DNA of 64,000 nt from Pegea sp. RAD2-039 (GCA_034620365.1 JAQGEQ010000071.1:2728001-2792000); one strand, 5' to 3'; positions 1-14,470 are shown, numbered from the stretch's first letter. Numbers and translations: made by a program. The notes: a model not told the origin generated them from the sequence alone.

Positions 1-3000
1 CACAGAATTTTAGTTTAGCTTATAAATCGACAATATTTTCACAAATATAACATGACAAACAATGAACCTAAAATACTCATCAAATACCTTCTTCATTAGG
101 GACTTTTAGATGTTTTTAGTCAGAAATCCAGAACTTATTACAATAAGAAGTATCAATAATACTGAATATACTCATATAACGAATATCAAAGTATCTTAAT
201 GACTTAATTACATTAATGAGTTGTTTACACCAAGGATGTGATATAAACCTAGTCAGAATATTATCTCAAGGACAATAAGTTTTAAATTTAAATAAAATGC
301 TTAAAAGACTGCAACAAACCATAGTTAATAAATGCTAAGCTCTGTAAGTTACTAAAACAAAAGCTTGTCTTGTCTTTACGTGTAACCAGTTGTGGTATTA
401 GTATCAAAGTAAATGTAAGATAAATAGATTGTTCTTTTAGCCTTCAAATATACCTACAGTATAAAATAAACAAATCTTTGACATATGATCAGTTTGTATC
501 ATATTAACAATACTGGAAGATAGTTCATGTTGATGTAGATACAAATTATTTCTTTTTCACTTTTAAAAGCTAAAAACTCTGGTAAATGATTATTCAAAGT
601 CTCAATATCAATAATTATAAATAGCTTTCTCTAAAGCTTAAGCTAAAATAATAAAAATCGCGGGCATTTATCTAGTTTATAGTTCTTTAAACAACATTTT
701 TAAGCAAAACTTTTAACTCTAATTTTCAAGATAATAAATCTTTCTGTTAATGAAATGCTTCAAACCTAAAACATGTTTGTGCATTTGACAGCTAGTTTCT
801 GCCTCTTAAATAAATGAAAAGTTTTTCAACTGCTGTTCTTATAGCACAAGTAATTGTTTTCAATGAAAGTACCAATACATTTAAACAAATGTAATTTAAA
901 ATTAGATTAATTGAAATTGGTTCGTTATAAATTAAACCTTTGTTGGCAACTACTACTATTAGTCCTTTTTTTCTAAATGGTTTGCAAAAACAAGTTCACT
1001 TGATAAAACTAGCTTTAGAATAACTAATTTCAAGCAACAACTGGTAAATAAAATGTTTTAATTATTATATATTTAGTCTATAAAAATTATAAAAAAAGTT
1101 GTTAGTTTTAATTGTTTATTTTCTGTTTAAAATAATATTTGTTTTTATCTAAGAAGTTGTTTGTCAAGTAAATAAACAAACGTTCTACATTTCAGTACTA
1201 AATGTCATTATTAACAAAAATATAAGCTTCAATTTTGAATTTCTTATACGGGAATAGGTTTTACGAGAGTAATATGATGTTTAAATTTACTTAAAGCTAT
1301 TTTCAAATCTAGCAACTTTATAATGAAAATCAGTAAAATATCTATGAAGTAACATAAGATATCATCCACAAAAAGACGAAGTAAAACATTTTTTACATAA
1401 TTTTCTTGGGTTTTACTTCATTTTTTGCTTACGTAAACATGTTTCAAGTATTGCCAAAGTTACAGAAAACAGTGAATTCTATTTAACTAAAGCATTTTTA
1501 TACAGAACACTTTGTTAGATAAGCAAGCAAAAATCTTTAGTAACTCGTTGAACTTTTTGAAACAATGTAAACTTCCTGCCAATTTTCACAACCGCCTCTT
1601 TTTTCCTTTATTTTTCTTTAAGTGATCATGAGTTACCAATTACTGTGACTACGTAATTATAACTTAAAAGTTTAATTCTTCATACTATGGATTAAGCAAT
1701 TTCTCATTCATCTTATATACCTAAATGATTCGATCGTATTATTTAATTTAAAAGAAGACTACCTGAATCAATTCGATTATCAATCTTCAATTAATAGGAA
1801 ACAATTATTTATACAGCTTAAACCACTTTTCCGCTTTCTATATTTAGTACAGTTTTCGATTTCCTTAATATACTCAATAAACAACCTCAGATTCGTAAAA
1901 AATTAGATAACTGTTACAATTTAGCTGTTTAATTCATACAGCTGTGTAGAAACATTATTCACAGCTTGCTAATTTATTTTGAAGTAATAACAAATTTCCC
2001 TTTTGATAGTCTTTTAATTCTAAATGTGTAAATTCATTATTGAAATTGGTTACTTGGCTATATAAATAAAGCTAGATTTAAAGTTTAAAAATCTAAATTC
2101 AGTTGGAATAATTCATGAGTGTTTTTAAGTGAAATATAAATTTTAATTATGAATGAATAAATTATGAGCTGTGATTTGTTTATTAGTTCAGAAAAAAACT
2201 ATTTTGTAGCTTATTTAAAATAAACTCGTTCACTTAAGCTAACAGCAAATAAGCGTTGAGTTAACTAAAAGATTAATTTCGTGTTTTTATACATGTACAC
2301 TAAGCGAATAAAGTATTGTATATACATAATGTTAGTCCAAAGGCTGAAAAACTGATGTATTGATATAATTCTACTACATTATCCAAAAATTTAACTTTAT
2401 TTATAGAAAATCAGCTAGAAAATAGCCAAAACACCTTACAACAATAATTAGATAAGATACTATAAACTACCTTATCTAATCATTTTGTATTTTTTTAGTT
2501 TTAGTTTCACACCAAAGTTCATTTCTCATTTAAAAGGTATTACAAAAAATCATATTAACAATAAAAAAATTTCCTTGAAGTAAATGTTGGTTGTTGCTTA
2601 ATTGAGAAAATACTAACAATAATCAGGGAGTTTTCTATACTTTTAATAAGTTTTCTAATATGAGAGCTAAGAAGTCTTCGGAACAGATTCAAAAAAATAC
2701 AAATATCTAACTTCCTCTAAACTATATCCTGATATAGCTTATTGAAACTAGTTCTAAAAATAAGTGATTTTAGAAAAAAAGAGAAGGTTATTGTAACAAC
2801 AAATGAAATAAAGTTGGTTTTACGCTAGCAAAAGCTGCAATGTAATTTAACTTTCTAATCTTAAATAATCAATCATCATATCTCATTTTTGTTTAAGATA
2901 TACCATGTACGAGCTTTATTCAAAGGTGTTAAGTGATAAAATAAGTCTAGTTTCATTTTTATTTAATCTTCAGAAAGTTCTCTTCACATACTATGTTGCT

Positions 3001-6000
3001 AATTTAATTTATGTGCTTCTTTCTTGTGGAGACTGAATCTCAATTTCTTCAAGATTAAAAAAAAGAAAAAAAAAACAGCAATGTGTGCTAATTAAATTTA
3101 TAATACTAATCTGCTAGACTTGTCGTAAAATCAAATAAAAACACATCATAAACAAAACGTTTTTAAAATGTAATACAGACAAGCACAAATGAAGTATGGA
3201 AAAAGTAAAAATGAAGTATTTCTTTCAAAAAACTTTATTAAAAGGACAAAAAGTAAAAACAGCTTCTTATAATCAATGAATTTGTGAGTTTTAATAAAAA
3301 ATAAAAACTTCAAAGCCCCCTTTTTAGTACTTATCATTTAAAAGAATATCTAAATTGCTTGAACTTGAAAGATAAATAGCATACCATTTGAGCTTGTTTA
3401 TTTAGTTTGAGCAAACATTTTAAAGTCCTGTTGTAAGATCAAAGAAGTCTTATTGGACAAATTTCTTCTAAGTACATGTTAATATACAAACTTTTAAATG
3501 TAAAAAGTTTTGAATTATTAAAAATATAATGATAAGCTTCATATCGATTGGTGGTATTCTGCGGTGTTTTCATAAAACCTTAAATTTTTTAAAAGCTTTT
3601 ATAGGTGTTATTTTAATCATTCATCTTTTTCTTTCTTGAAAAGATGTTTTAACATTTGTTTAGACTTAAGCAGACACCTGTTTCTTTTGTTGTTTGATTG
3701 ATGGAAATCAAAGATGTATTGTATAACATTTTACAGTTTTTAGAATTTCTGTTTTAAGCAAGGTGTAAAAACTACTTAAAATTTATTCATTTTTTTATTA
3801 AAATTGCTTTTAATTTAAACCTTTTTCAGTTATACTTAAGAAATTGTTCAACAATTTTAACAGAAAAGTCGATCAAACGTTGAAGGTGTAGACAATAAAA
3901 GACTAAACTACAAATGCACTTGGTATTTGCTCTATAAAACCAAACTCAATCTTTCAATAATTCTCTGTTTTCTATCAAATCAACAACAACTTTTCGCATT
4001 CGGTGATAATTTGTTTATAATGAAAGTTTTAGTAAAGTTGCTTTATTACATGAGCAATGACAGTTTAGAAGCTAACAGTTTTATTTTTAATGAGATTAGT
4101 AGTCAAAAATAGATGTTATTTAACAAACATTATGTACACAATTGTTTTCTGTAGCTTCAATAGTAATGTGGCTCGCCAATGTTTCCGAATGATGCCAGAA
4201 ATTTGCCTGTAGGCACAAAAGCTTTGAAACATCCTCAATGATGTGCTGCTTGTCATGGATTTGGATTATAAGAATGCTAACAGTCTGTAATGATGAAGAA
4301 ATGCTTCGTTTATGTCTTGTTTTTAGTTACTTCCGGTCTTTTAAGAAATTTCAAACAACTCTATTCATTTCATGACCATCAGCATAGTGAGTTGATGTTA
4401 AAAAAAAGTTGGTATTAAAAATGTTGATTATTTAATATATTTAAATCAGTTTGTTAGTTGTACTGTGTAAACAAACTATCACAGTTTTCAGCTCATTTTT
4501 AAGATAATTTTTTAATCTCTTTAACCAATTGAAAAAAGTTCAACTTAAGTTGTTAAATACTTTTCACGAAACTTGTCAATTGTTACCATCTAGATTCTGT
4601 TCCTCTGGCGTCAAGTGAATTACTTTTCGCGCTTTTCTAGTAATCATTACAACTTTCTTATAATTTTTGTTATTGTCTTTAGCATCAAATAAAAGATTAA
4701 TCATCATAAAAATACACTTTTAGGGCATCATAAAGTTTATCTTATTTCTGTTAAACATTTTCTTCTAATGCATCATACAAATATTTATTTAGGTTTACTT
4801 AAAAACGAATTATTTAAATTCTTGTAATATATCTTTATAATAAGCACTTTGCTTTCAAAAGTCTATTAACCTGTGTTAAGAAATTATTGATTTCACTAAC
4901 CGCTACTATATGCCGTGTCTATTTATTCAAAAGAAGATGAGGCTACCCAAAACTTGTAAGACAACTTGAATGCTTCATTTACTAAATACAATGCAAATAT
5001 CAAATATCAAATGCTTTTTTACCAACGTGCAGTGATTCATTTTTGAAATAAAGCTTCAAATAGCTTGAAAACAAAGTGAACAGTAAAATAAATTTTTAAT
5101 TGAAATGACTTTTCTACTATTTTTAATGTTTTAATTAGTGATAATGTCTTTGAAAAAATAAGAATTACTTATATAAAAATGTAGAAATTTGCTTAATTGT
5201 TTTGTTTTAAATAGTGAAAATTATTAATAATAAATATATATTAAATTTACATGTTAGTAAGATCAAAGTTACTTTAAAAACTCATTTGAAATTGCAACAT
5301 TAAATTTGATCAAAATGATTAGGTTTTGTCGCAAAAGATTCAGAATTCTAACACTTAATAGTTTCGACAAATTGAGAACCGTTTTGAGAAAAACTTTTCT
5401 AGTTGTTGCTTAAGTTTTATTAAAATCTATCAAGTTTACTTACTCAGATATTATTACCACAAATGTTATACGTGAGTCATATATAATCAATAAAAAATGA
5501 TTTTTATCTGTTTAAAATTCAAATTTATATCTAAAGTTCAGATCACAGTATAAATTGTTCAAATAATTCGTAATACACCTGCTTGATTTTAACATAAAAT
5601 TTAATTATTTTCTCATAACCATATGTTGGTATGTAGAGTTAAACATAATCAACTTGTACAGTGGTTTTTTGTCTAACTTACAATTAACAATCTTGATTAA
5701 AAGTGAAGTTGGTATTTCATATAATATCAATAACTAGAAATTATACAAATCTTTGTTACTATGTTTAATTGACTAAAACTTAAAAGTCTTTTTACATATT
5801 ATATCTAAGCTATTAGATCATAACATTCTAATTATGAACGCTAATGTACAAAAGATGTTGAATTAAATATAAGGAGTAATATGAAAGATTAACTTACAAA
5901 AAAATAAATGACCTGTTTAAAGATCAAATTAGCCAAAAATAATATTATTCAACATATAGAATCATTGAAATATTTACATTCAAGTTAATATTAAATCAAT

Positions 6001-9000
6001 ATTAGTTGTGAGATAAATGTACTTGATAACTAGATCAACAACTTTTCGTAAATTAAATTCGTTCCAAATACAGATGGCAAAATACATTTTAACAAAAAAG
6101 ATTAATTTTATTTTTTAAATTTTCTTTCTTAGTGAGCTTAAAAAAACGAATTAAAAACTGAAAATTTCCAAATTATTTAATTGGTGTTTACCTAAAACAT
6201 TTCGTGAAAGACTTATAAACTCCGGTTGAAAGGAAGTCACTATTGGTCATTAGTAAATCAAATGCAGAAGACAAAACAAAAATGTTTTATAAAACTCCAA
6301 CTATTGATTATTTGAAATATAATCAAATTGTATAAAGTAAACTGAACAAAAGTGTACAATAAATGTTTTCAAAATTTTAAGATGACATCTTTCTATCTTT
6401 GAAGAGTAATTGACATTTTAATTAAAATATTTTAACTGTGTAGTAAAAACTTGTAAAAATTGAAACAAGTGTTTTAATTACGATAAGAACATTTCTAGTC
6501 AAAAGATTATGTATTTTTTACGTCTTACTTTTTCATAAACATAAGATTGCTCTTTATGCATTGTTGAAATATCTCTTTTGTGTGAAGTAGTGACTAATTA
6601 AACTGATTTCTTAGCAAGCTAGAAATGTTAAATAGTAATAAAACTAATGACTTTGGCAATACAAAGAATTTGTTTGTTTTTTAATATTGCTAAGGTATTA
6701 ATTAACAACATATTTGTCTAAATCACTTACCTTCAAGATAATTTATTTTCATCTTAAACAAATATTATTTTTATTTTCAATTACATGATTTGTACTTATT
6801 TGTAATTATTGTGTTTTAACTTCTTTTTATTTTATGCTTTTACTTTTGAAGCTATTAAATCTGTATATATTTTTTAACTACTTATAATTAAAATATTTAT
6901 AACAACTATATAAATAATATTTTCCCATTCTTTTTTAATGTGACCTTTAATTGATGTTTTTATATAAATAGAAAGTATTTGCGTGCCATTAATATTTTGA
7001 GCTGACAATGAAATGTGATATTTTCAATATTATCTCGACATCTTCTTGTATTTTTTATTATAGTTCCAAAAAGTAACGTATTCTACTGTCTTAAAATCAG
7101 TTCTTCAATCTTATCAATAGCTGTGATAATTAATCTTAAAGTACCCAATTTTTCAATCGATTTAGCTCAATTTATTTTCATATAATCTGGTTGTTTACTT
7201 TGCTTCAGTACTTTGAAAATTAAGGCTGAAAATACTGTGCATGGGTTACCTAATAATCATAAATTTGACTTCATTGAAATCTGTCTAATGATTGAACAAT
7301 TTAATCCTAGTCTAACATTTGAGTTTAGATTATAAAACATATATTTAATCTTTTATTACAAGAATGTCGTAATCTAATTTAGTTTAACATTTCACTAGTC
7401 GAACGGTTTTTGAGCTTTTAATGCCTTATTGTTAAACAGGTAATGATTAAAATAAAGTTAAAAATAGTAGATCCTTAAAACAAATATTATTCTCAAAGTT
7501 CGACAAATTTTTTAAGCTATAGTTAAACTATTGTAAAAGGCTTTATTATCAATTCTTTTTCACTACCTGATAACTCTTTAAATCCTTAGAAAGTAAGCTG
7601 AGAAAACAAGCTGCATCAGAGTTTATTTATGTTGTTTGATCTATTTTCTCCGACAAGACTGGTTCTCATTTTATCATTATAAGAGTATAGTGCACCCAAA
7701 TGAGAAAATATAAAGGTATTAGTTTATGGCTAATTAGTAGTAGTAAGGCTTTGAATTACAGACTAGAACAATATAAAACTTAATTATATAAAACATATAT
7801 GCACATTTTTTAAAGTAAGATTTAACAAATAAGAAATTGAATGCATTCAAGAAGCAAATTGTAAGAAAAACTGTATAAACTTTCAAATCGAAGTTTACTC
7901 AAAATACAAGTATTTGCTGAAACTGATGTAAGCTTTGAAATATCTTTTAATTATTAATCAGAGCAAAAAATTTGTCAAAAGCTTTTATTGTTCCTTACAA
8001 GTATAACTTTAATTATAGTTGATGAAATTAAAGAAAGAAGTAAAGCTGAAAAAACTTTAATGAAACACGAAATTCTCTCGGGAAGTATAAATTATACAAA
8101 AACTTCACTGTGAGAGGTTTTTATAAATACTTCTTTTCAATATCTTTTCTTGCTCCAATAAGCCCTTTTAATTCATTTTACTAATTGTACGAATATTTGA
8201 ACACTCTGCAATATAAAAGTTACAAAGAATTATATATAAATTGGTTTGTATTTTTTTTTTTGATAATAAAGTTATTTTATAATAATTTTTGAATAACGAA
8301 TTATATTACGGCTATTTAATCATTCATTCTTCTGAAATAACAGATTTGAAATAGGTTTAGTTTGTGCAATCAACTGTAACTTGCCTATAACTCATCGCTC
8401 AGTTACTGTTATTTTTACTTTAATGATATTGTTTGAAATATTTAAAGATTATCTTCTAAACGTATTGAGGTATTTTCGATACTTAAGTGTACCTTGTTTT
8501 TTTTAAATTACTATTTAAAGATTTGATCTATTAGTATGAGTATTCCCTCAGACTATAGATCTTTTTTTATGTTAAAAGATGTTTTTTATAAATCTTGTAT
8601 GAAATATGTTTTAAAATTAAAGTTGTATAAAGCTAATAAACTTCAAAACGATAATTGTTTAAAAATTTATGTTTTCAATCAATGACATTTTACAACTTTG
8701 ATTTTATTCACTTACCCCAACATTTAGACAAAGCTGAGCTGAATTTTTAATAAGTCTCTTGTTTGATCGTGATAATTTTAAAAAACGAATAAAATTTTTT
8801 CAAAGTTTTAAACAAAACATAATTAAATACTTCAACTACTTTCAAAGCAATTTCGAAAAACGATATTTAATCAAAAGCAAGAAAATATTTTCAGCAAAAG
8901 AATTAATATAAATTTCAAGTGAAGAAAATCACTTTTTATTTTTCGACTTTATAGTTTGTTTAAGTAAAATTATTATTCAGTTAATTAGCTTTAATATTAA

Positions 9001-11500
9001 TTAATATGAACGTCAGCTCATCAATAATTTGATTGACAACTAAATAAATATTGAGATGTTTATTGATTTTCAGGTCTTATAGATCATCTATAAAAATCTC
9101 TTTATTTTTTGTTTAGTTCGTTGTGTGTGAAATAAAATAAAATTTAGTTTACTAATCTAATTAAAAATTAACGTAATCTATTTAGAGAAATCAAACTGAT
9201 TGAAAAACGTTTTTATGAGTAATCTTTTAGCTAAATACTTATTATATAATTTTCATACAATTCAAAGATCTAATCATATTTACGGATAATTAACTTCATC
9301 AATTTACATTCATCTTCGAAAAGTAGGGCTTTAAATTTTACAATTTCATCAAAACATTAAAAGCTGCCAAAGGTATAAAAGTTGCTGTTTATTTTCATCT
9401 AAAATATAAAGTTCTCTTATAAATTAGTCATCTAATTCAACAAAATAGCTTAGACGAAATGATTCGTGATAGAAAATAAATTCCAAAATCTTAAGTTTTA
9501 TGTTTTAGATGTATTATAATACTCACTGAACAATATCAGTTACTTAATCATAAGAAAATATGTTCTATAGAAAGTAATAAACGACTATAAGTGTTTCAAG
9601 TAAAATTTATAATGATTTATGTGAATTTTGAATATTTTCAGCATAATTCAAGTAACGTATTGATTTATGAAAGTTGATATGACTAAATGCGTTGTTAAAC
9701 TTCAGTAGTATTTCTCTTTACAGACAATAAGCTGAAACACTTTTTTAAATAAATTAATTATAGCTGCTAACACATACTAAATATAAAGTACTATTTGCAT
9801 ATAATTACAACTAATAAAGCAAAACTTATTCATTATCAATAGCTTTTTTCTACCAATCTTCAGTACATTTTTAAACTTAATAACCAACTGATAGAAATAT
9901 GTCAAAAATAATAGCAGGAACAAAAAACACCGAAATCACAACCGATGTTTGAGATTTTATTGCCTTAATTGATATTCTTTTATTCAACATTATAATTTAA
10001 TTACGTTTAAAAAAAGTTTAATAATTCAGAACTCTTGCCAAGAAAATTGCATACAAGTCTAAAATTAAATGTAAACTTTTGTCATCTAACTTCTCCTTCA
10101 GAGTTGACAGTTTTGCAAGAGTATTCTTTCTATTAGTCTCAAAATTACCACTTTTTTAAAGCGCTTAAATAAAGTAAACTTGATTGTTGATATCTAATAA
10201 CCTGACCCAATATTATTCATATGAATTGTCAAAAGTTGTGGAAACTGCAAGCTAAAATAAATTGGATTGAAAGAAAATAAATATTTTCATTAAATTTACA
10301 GCTAATTTAGATTTTAAGCATTTAAACACCTGGCAATAAGCCTACTCATTAATTCAAGTAATTAATTTTTGGCTCAATCAGAAATTAGTTTGTAGAATAA
10401 TTTTTTAAGAAATCTATCATCATGAATGTCAAATCACACCGATGAAAAAGATTTATTTCTGACAAATTTAGGAAAGTGTAATTTGAAAAGCTACCAATTA
10501 TGTAAAATAGTGTTATCCTTTTTTTTGCCTCATTCACTTTACTTAATTTCTAACAGACAAAATTGAAAATAGTCTTAACCTAAGTCGACGTCACCAAATA
10601 AATTGTCATTAAGAATTTATTAGTTTAATTGGTAATAATTTCTCTTCTGAAATTTTGATAATAAATCTTGTGAACAATTGGATTAAATGATTAAATGAAA
10701 AAGACTTTCTAGCAAACACCATAAAGTACAAATTAGTATTTTCCTGATTGAACTTTACTGAGAGTAAAAGGTGATTTAAAATCAATTAGATTGTCAAAAC
10801 AACCTACTGATGTAAATTTCCTGTTATTTCTTCAATTTTCTGACATCTGATGAGAAATTCAAATTTCTGGGTTTTTTCTACATTTTATTTTCATACTTTT
10901 CAAAGGTCTCAATGAATAATTGAATCAAATAAACAACAGTCTTTAAAAAAAGATTAGTTCCAAATTTTAGAAGAAAAAATATTTTGAAATACGTATTATT
11001 GAATTATTCAACAGTAGTTACTAATTAGTATAAAGAAAATTTTCAAATTATTTCCTATTAAGCAGTCTGCGAATGGAGAATTATAACTATAATAGCTATT
11101 TCTTCACACATCAAGTTATCGAATGAAAAATTTATAGATATCTAAAAAATATTTATCTGAACTTTTATTGAGGTTTGAACAGTTTTACTCGTAATTTTTC
11201 TATTCTAACTTAGAAACAAATCTTAATTAAAATAAAATCACAAATAATCAATAATATGTTTATTATTAACTAATTTTATTTACAGTTATGAAAGAACCAA
11301 TAAAATTTATTAGATTTAAACAAATATCATTTTAAAAACGATACAATAAACTTTTGTAAATGTTAAGTTTAAATTTTACTTTACTAGTTTTAATATTGAT
11401 TTTAATATTGAAATTTGACACTTTAATCATAAAATAGATTATAAAAATTTGTTGTTTATATAGCTTCCTTTGTATTACAACAGAAACATTATTTTTAGTT
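1..11500. other. AT-rich stretch without a recognisable gene
   Basis: I see no reading frame with coding character, no recognisable exon and no clear mobile element here. Both strands are rich in A/T runs and short chance open frames. One patch near 4,140-4,300 is less AT-rich than its surroundings and may be remains of an old insertion, but I cannot identify it. This may be intergenic or a long intron or UTR of a gene outside the window. Confidence 0.6.
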
Positions 11501-11799
11501 TTTCCAACAAAATTCTCCTATGTCACTTCTTATCTGTAATGAATTATACATTGGGCACTTAACTACATCCACCAAAGCAAGGCAAATACCCAAACAGGCC
11601 TTAAAATAGAAAACTGATGCTTTGAATGATATTGCCGCCATAATAAGCTTTTAAACAATAAAGTTAAATGGATTAGTTCAAAGTGAAGTTAGCTGTTTTA
11701 ACGGTAACAATTGTTCGGTAATGCAATACAATTTAGAATTAATGATAAAGAACAACAATAGTTATTGATCAAATAAGTATTATTTTTAGAATTTAGGAT

Positions 11800-12060
11800 A
11801 GCTGCCATAAATGTTGGAATGTTTAACGACAATCTCTTAAGTTATTTCTTTACGGGTCTCGCTTAGAGAATGCCGATAAGAAAAAAGAAGATGGCGCGGA
11901 CCAACGCCCCAACAAGGACAGCGGTAAACATATTGAGAGCCTACCCATGATAAATGGAGATTAATCGTGACCAAGCTCGGCTAGCTTGTTGCAGTCATAC
12001 TGAAACAATGATATCACTAATGGTTGGATCAGTTTGGTTTCTGTGATTAAGATTATCAAC
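11800..12060. repeat. GC-raised island beside LINE remains
   Basis: The base composition rises sharply above the flanks, with a patch around 11,885-11,930 that includes gcgcggaccaacgcccc. No open frame or known motif could be read on either strand. It lies directly left of a LINE fragment, so it is probably part of the same or another decayed insertion. The identity is unknown. Confidence 0.3.
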
Positions 12061-12099
12061 ATCAGATCCTCTTTATGAAAACGAGTCTATAATAACTCT

Positions 12100-13415
12100 T
12101 TTTGGAGTTGAAAATGTATCTTTTTACTAATCACCAAATTTCATATCTTAAATTACGTTATATTCTATTGTCTGTAAAATTGGGATTCTATAATTATTCA
12201 TCAATATTTTAGTTACAAGTTTTTGATGTTGAGTTTATTTCTTGACAAAGTTAAAGGCTCACTTGTGTACAATAAACGTCCCTTAGATGACGACCTTCGT
12301 TTTGATGGATAACTTTGAATTATCCTAAACCTTAGGGGTAGACAAAATTATCCACAGCCTCATCGTCAGAGTCATCGATGTTGATTGGCTGTGGAGCGTT
12401 GGCTGAAACTTCTTTTTTGGCTGATTTTCATTCCAAAGTTGAGTTTATCCAAGTTGATGAAAATCGGTCCATTAGAACCACATCAAATATTGTGAACTAT
12501 TTTGCCTTGTTCTTTGCCTTCAGGCGCGATATAGTAAAACGTCGTATCTTGAATTAAGGTAGGCTCCTTCAGTAGACAAATGAAACGCTTGTTTCAGCAA
12601 CATTGAGAAAAATGGCCCGAAAGAGCGTTGGGGCAAGGACATATCCCTGTTTTATTCCGTTTTTGAAAATAAACGATTCCGAGCCGCTTCCGTCATACTG
12701 GGAATGTTTTTTTGGTGTTTGTGTAGAGTGATTTCACCATCTTAAAAAGGTCTGGTGAACAGCCAGCCTTCAACAGTATCGAAAAGAGACCTTCTCTACT
12801 AACGAGGTTGGAATCTTCGGTCAATGAACGCAATATACAAAGACCTATGCTGTTCGTTGAATGTTTCTAGTAGTTGACGCAAAGAGAAAATAATGTTTAT
12901 GGTGAAACGTTTTTATCTGAAACCACATTGTGTTTCGAGATATATTCTTTTAGCCAATGTTTGAAGGCAAGGAAGTAACATGTAAGTAAATGTCTTAACT
13001 ACGATGCTAAGCAAGGATATTCGACAGTAATTTTTATAATCGGAACTACTACCCTTGTTTCTCTACAATACTATATTCTTTGTATCTCGCATGGCATGTT
13101 TAATTGCTCCTTCTACATTTGATTATTATTGAGAAGGGGGTAAAAGACAAGTTTTACATCACTTCAGTTGGTGTGGTGGTACACCATCGTTGCCAGCTGC
13201 TTTTTCAGAACCCATTAAAAAATGGCTTTGCTGAGTTCTAATGCTGGTTTGCAATCTAGGCTGTGTATGGTTGGTAAACGTTCCATTTCCTCCAATACAG
13301 TGTTCGCCACTACCTTTGATTAGGATTAAAGAAGCAAAAAATGCTCAACCCACCTTCCTAAATGTTTGTCTTAATTGCACAAGACCTCTCTAGTAGCAGA
13401 TTACAAAAAAGCGGT
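12100..13415 (-). mobile_element. LINE reverse transcriptase fragment (inverted 5' segment)
   Basis: Read on the minus strand, this stretch carries degenerate but ordered pieces of a non-LTR retrotransposon reverse transcriptase. At the high end is a block resembling the 'ALELSKAI..' region before the palm. Then comes IFSLRQLLETFNEQ with SLYIAFIDRRF (about 12,820-12,900), which corresponds to the FSLRQLQEK..PLYIAFIDLTKAFD type of motif. Next is NGIKQGYVLAPTLF (about 12,610-12,665), the GVKQGCVLAPTLFS motif, followed by the EAVDNFVYP block (about 12,330) and finally the thumb region near 12,200-12,290. Stops and frame changes are frequent, so it is long dead. Endonuclease and 5' regions are not seen. 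The clade cannot be assigned by eye. It is the same family as the fragments at 13,420-13,660 and 17,940-18,550. Confidence 0.75.
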
Positions 13416-13419
13416 AAAA

Positions 13420-13660
13420 TATTGGCTTTGCTGACTTGGTCACATTCGTCGGATTAAATACGATCAGATACCGATGATCTGTTGTATAAAGAGCTCTCTA
13501 AAATGACAAGTAACAATGGCTGCCCTTATCTTCGTTTTAAGGATACATGCAACAACGATATGAAATTGCATAATATCGATACTAGCAAATGATAAGATAT
13601 TACAACAGATCGCTTCAAATGATGTTCTCTACTCCACGAACAACTGAAGAAATACCAATA
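13420..13660 (+). mobile_element. LINE 3' coding fragment in opposite orientation
   Basis: The plus strand shows the carboxy-terminal part of the same LINE family. A degenerate copy of the RWLGHVRRM block is followed by LLYKELSK, CPYLRFKDTCNNDMKLHN and CSLLHEQLKK. The same blocks occur on the minus strand at 17,950-18,260 (RPCFCLKDTCKHDMN, DRSEWYSLLCKQLKE). The fragment abuts the end of the antisense segment to its left and begins shortly downstream, in element order, of where that segment stops. The sequence from about 13,740 to 13,790 (gtggcgcactcagtgaggcc) may belong to its 3' end. Confidence 0.65.
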
Positions 13661-14049
13661 TTAGAGAAATGGAAAAAAATCTCAAATATTTTCTAGTTTT
13701 TTTGTACTTTACTGTTTCTTATGATCTGTTTTTGATAAAACCTATGTGGCGCACTCAGTGAGGCCGAAGCAGGTCATGATTATGTTGAACCAGAAAAGCA
13801 ACAATCAAATCTTATTCTTTTTAAATACACTGATAATAGTATTAGTAAAAAAATATATTAGCATACCGCAACAGAAACAAATTTCTTTTTTATGAAAAGA
13901 ATCAGATGAAAATACAAATTGAGACAATTGAAATTTTGGTAACTTCAGCAACCAAAAGGGTTTATTGAAAGGATTCGTGTAATATAAAAACATATTTTTA
14001 CTGCCAGGTGCTGTTATCATCTTTACTTCGATGGCGAAGACGATCAATA

Positions 14050-14470
14050 TAGAAAATCCTAAACTTCCTATAATCAGAATCGATCAAATCTTGCGTCCTC
14101 ATCACTAAAGGGACGTTAGAAGTGTATGCTAGCTTAGTCCCTTGTGCTTACTCTTTGGTTATAGTGGGTAGCAGTGTGTGCTGAAGTATCCTCACTTTTT
14201 TGATCTGATGTCGGTGGCACGGCCCAGTGACCAGGGATAGTTACATCGAGGTCGAAGTGTTGTATATTTTCTGTCTAGGTTTACTATTACAACCTTTGAT
14301 TCCCGGAAGCAACTGCGAGGCCTTGCCGCTTTTTACTCATAGTTAGGGAAGATACTTTTAGCTCATTGCGTATTAGAGTGTCCTCGACGATGAGATGAGA
14401 CTCGAACTTACGCTTACAAAACCCGATTGATTAACAGCCAATCAACTTAAGTGCAAGTCTATCTCACCAT
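14050..14470 (-). mobile_element. tRNA-Ser-derived SINE-like element
   Basis: On the minus strand the first 80 or so bases (14,468 down to 14,386) resemble a serine tRNA. There is an A-box-like start ending in ACTTAAG, an anticodon-arm region GGCTGTTAATC (14,429-14,439) close to the tRNA-Ser(GCU) arm GACTGCTAATC, a long variable-arm-like stretch, and a B box AGTTCGAGTCT (14,398-14,408). About 330 bases of GC-richer sequence follow without an open frame. A tRNA-headed unit with an unrelated body is the structure of a SINE. A decayed tRNA-Ser pseudogene beside an unrelated repeat is the alternative. The anticodon arm has changed, so a working tRNA is unlikely. Confidence 0.5.

Noticed and set aside
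14386-14468. Functional tRNA-Ser gene
   Set aside because: The anticodon arm and acceptor pairing are altered and the head runs into a repeat body; fits a SINE or pseudogene better.
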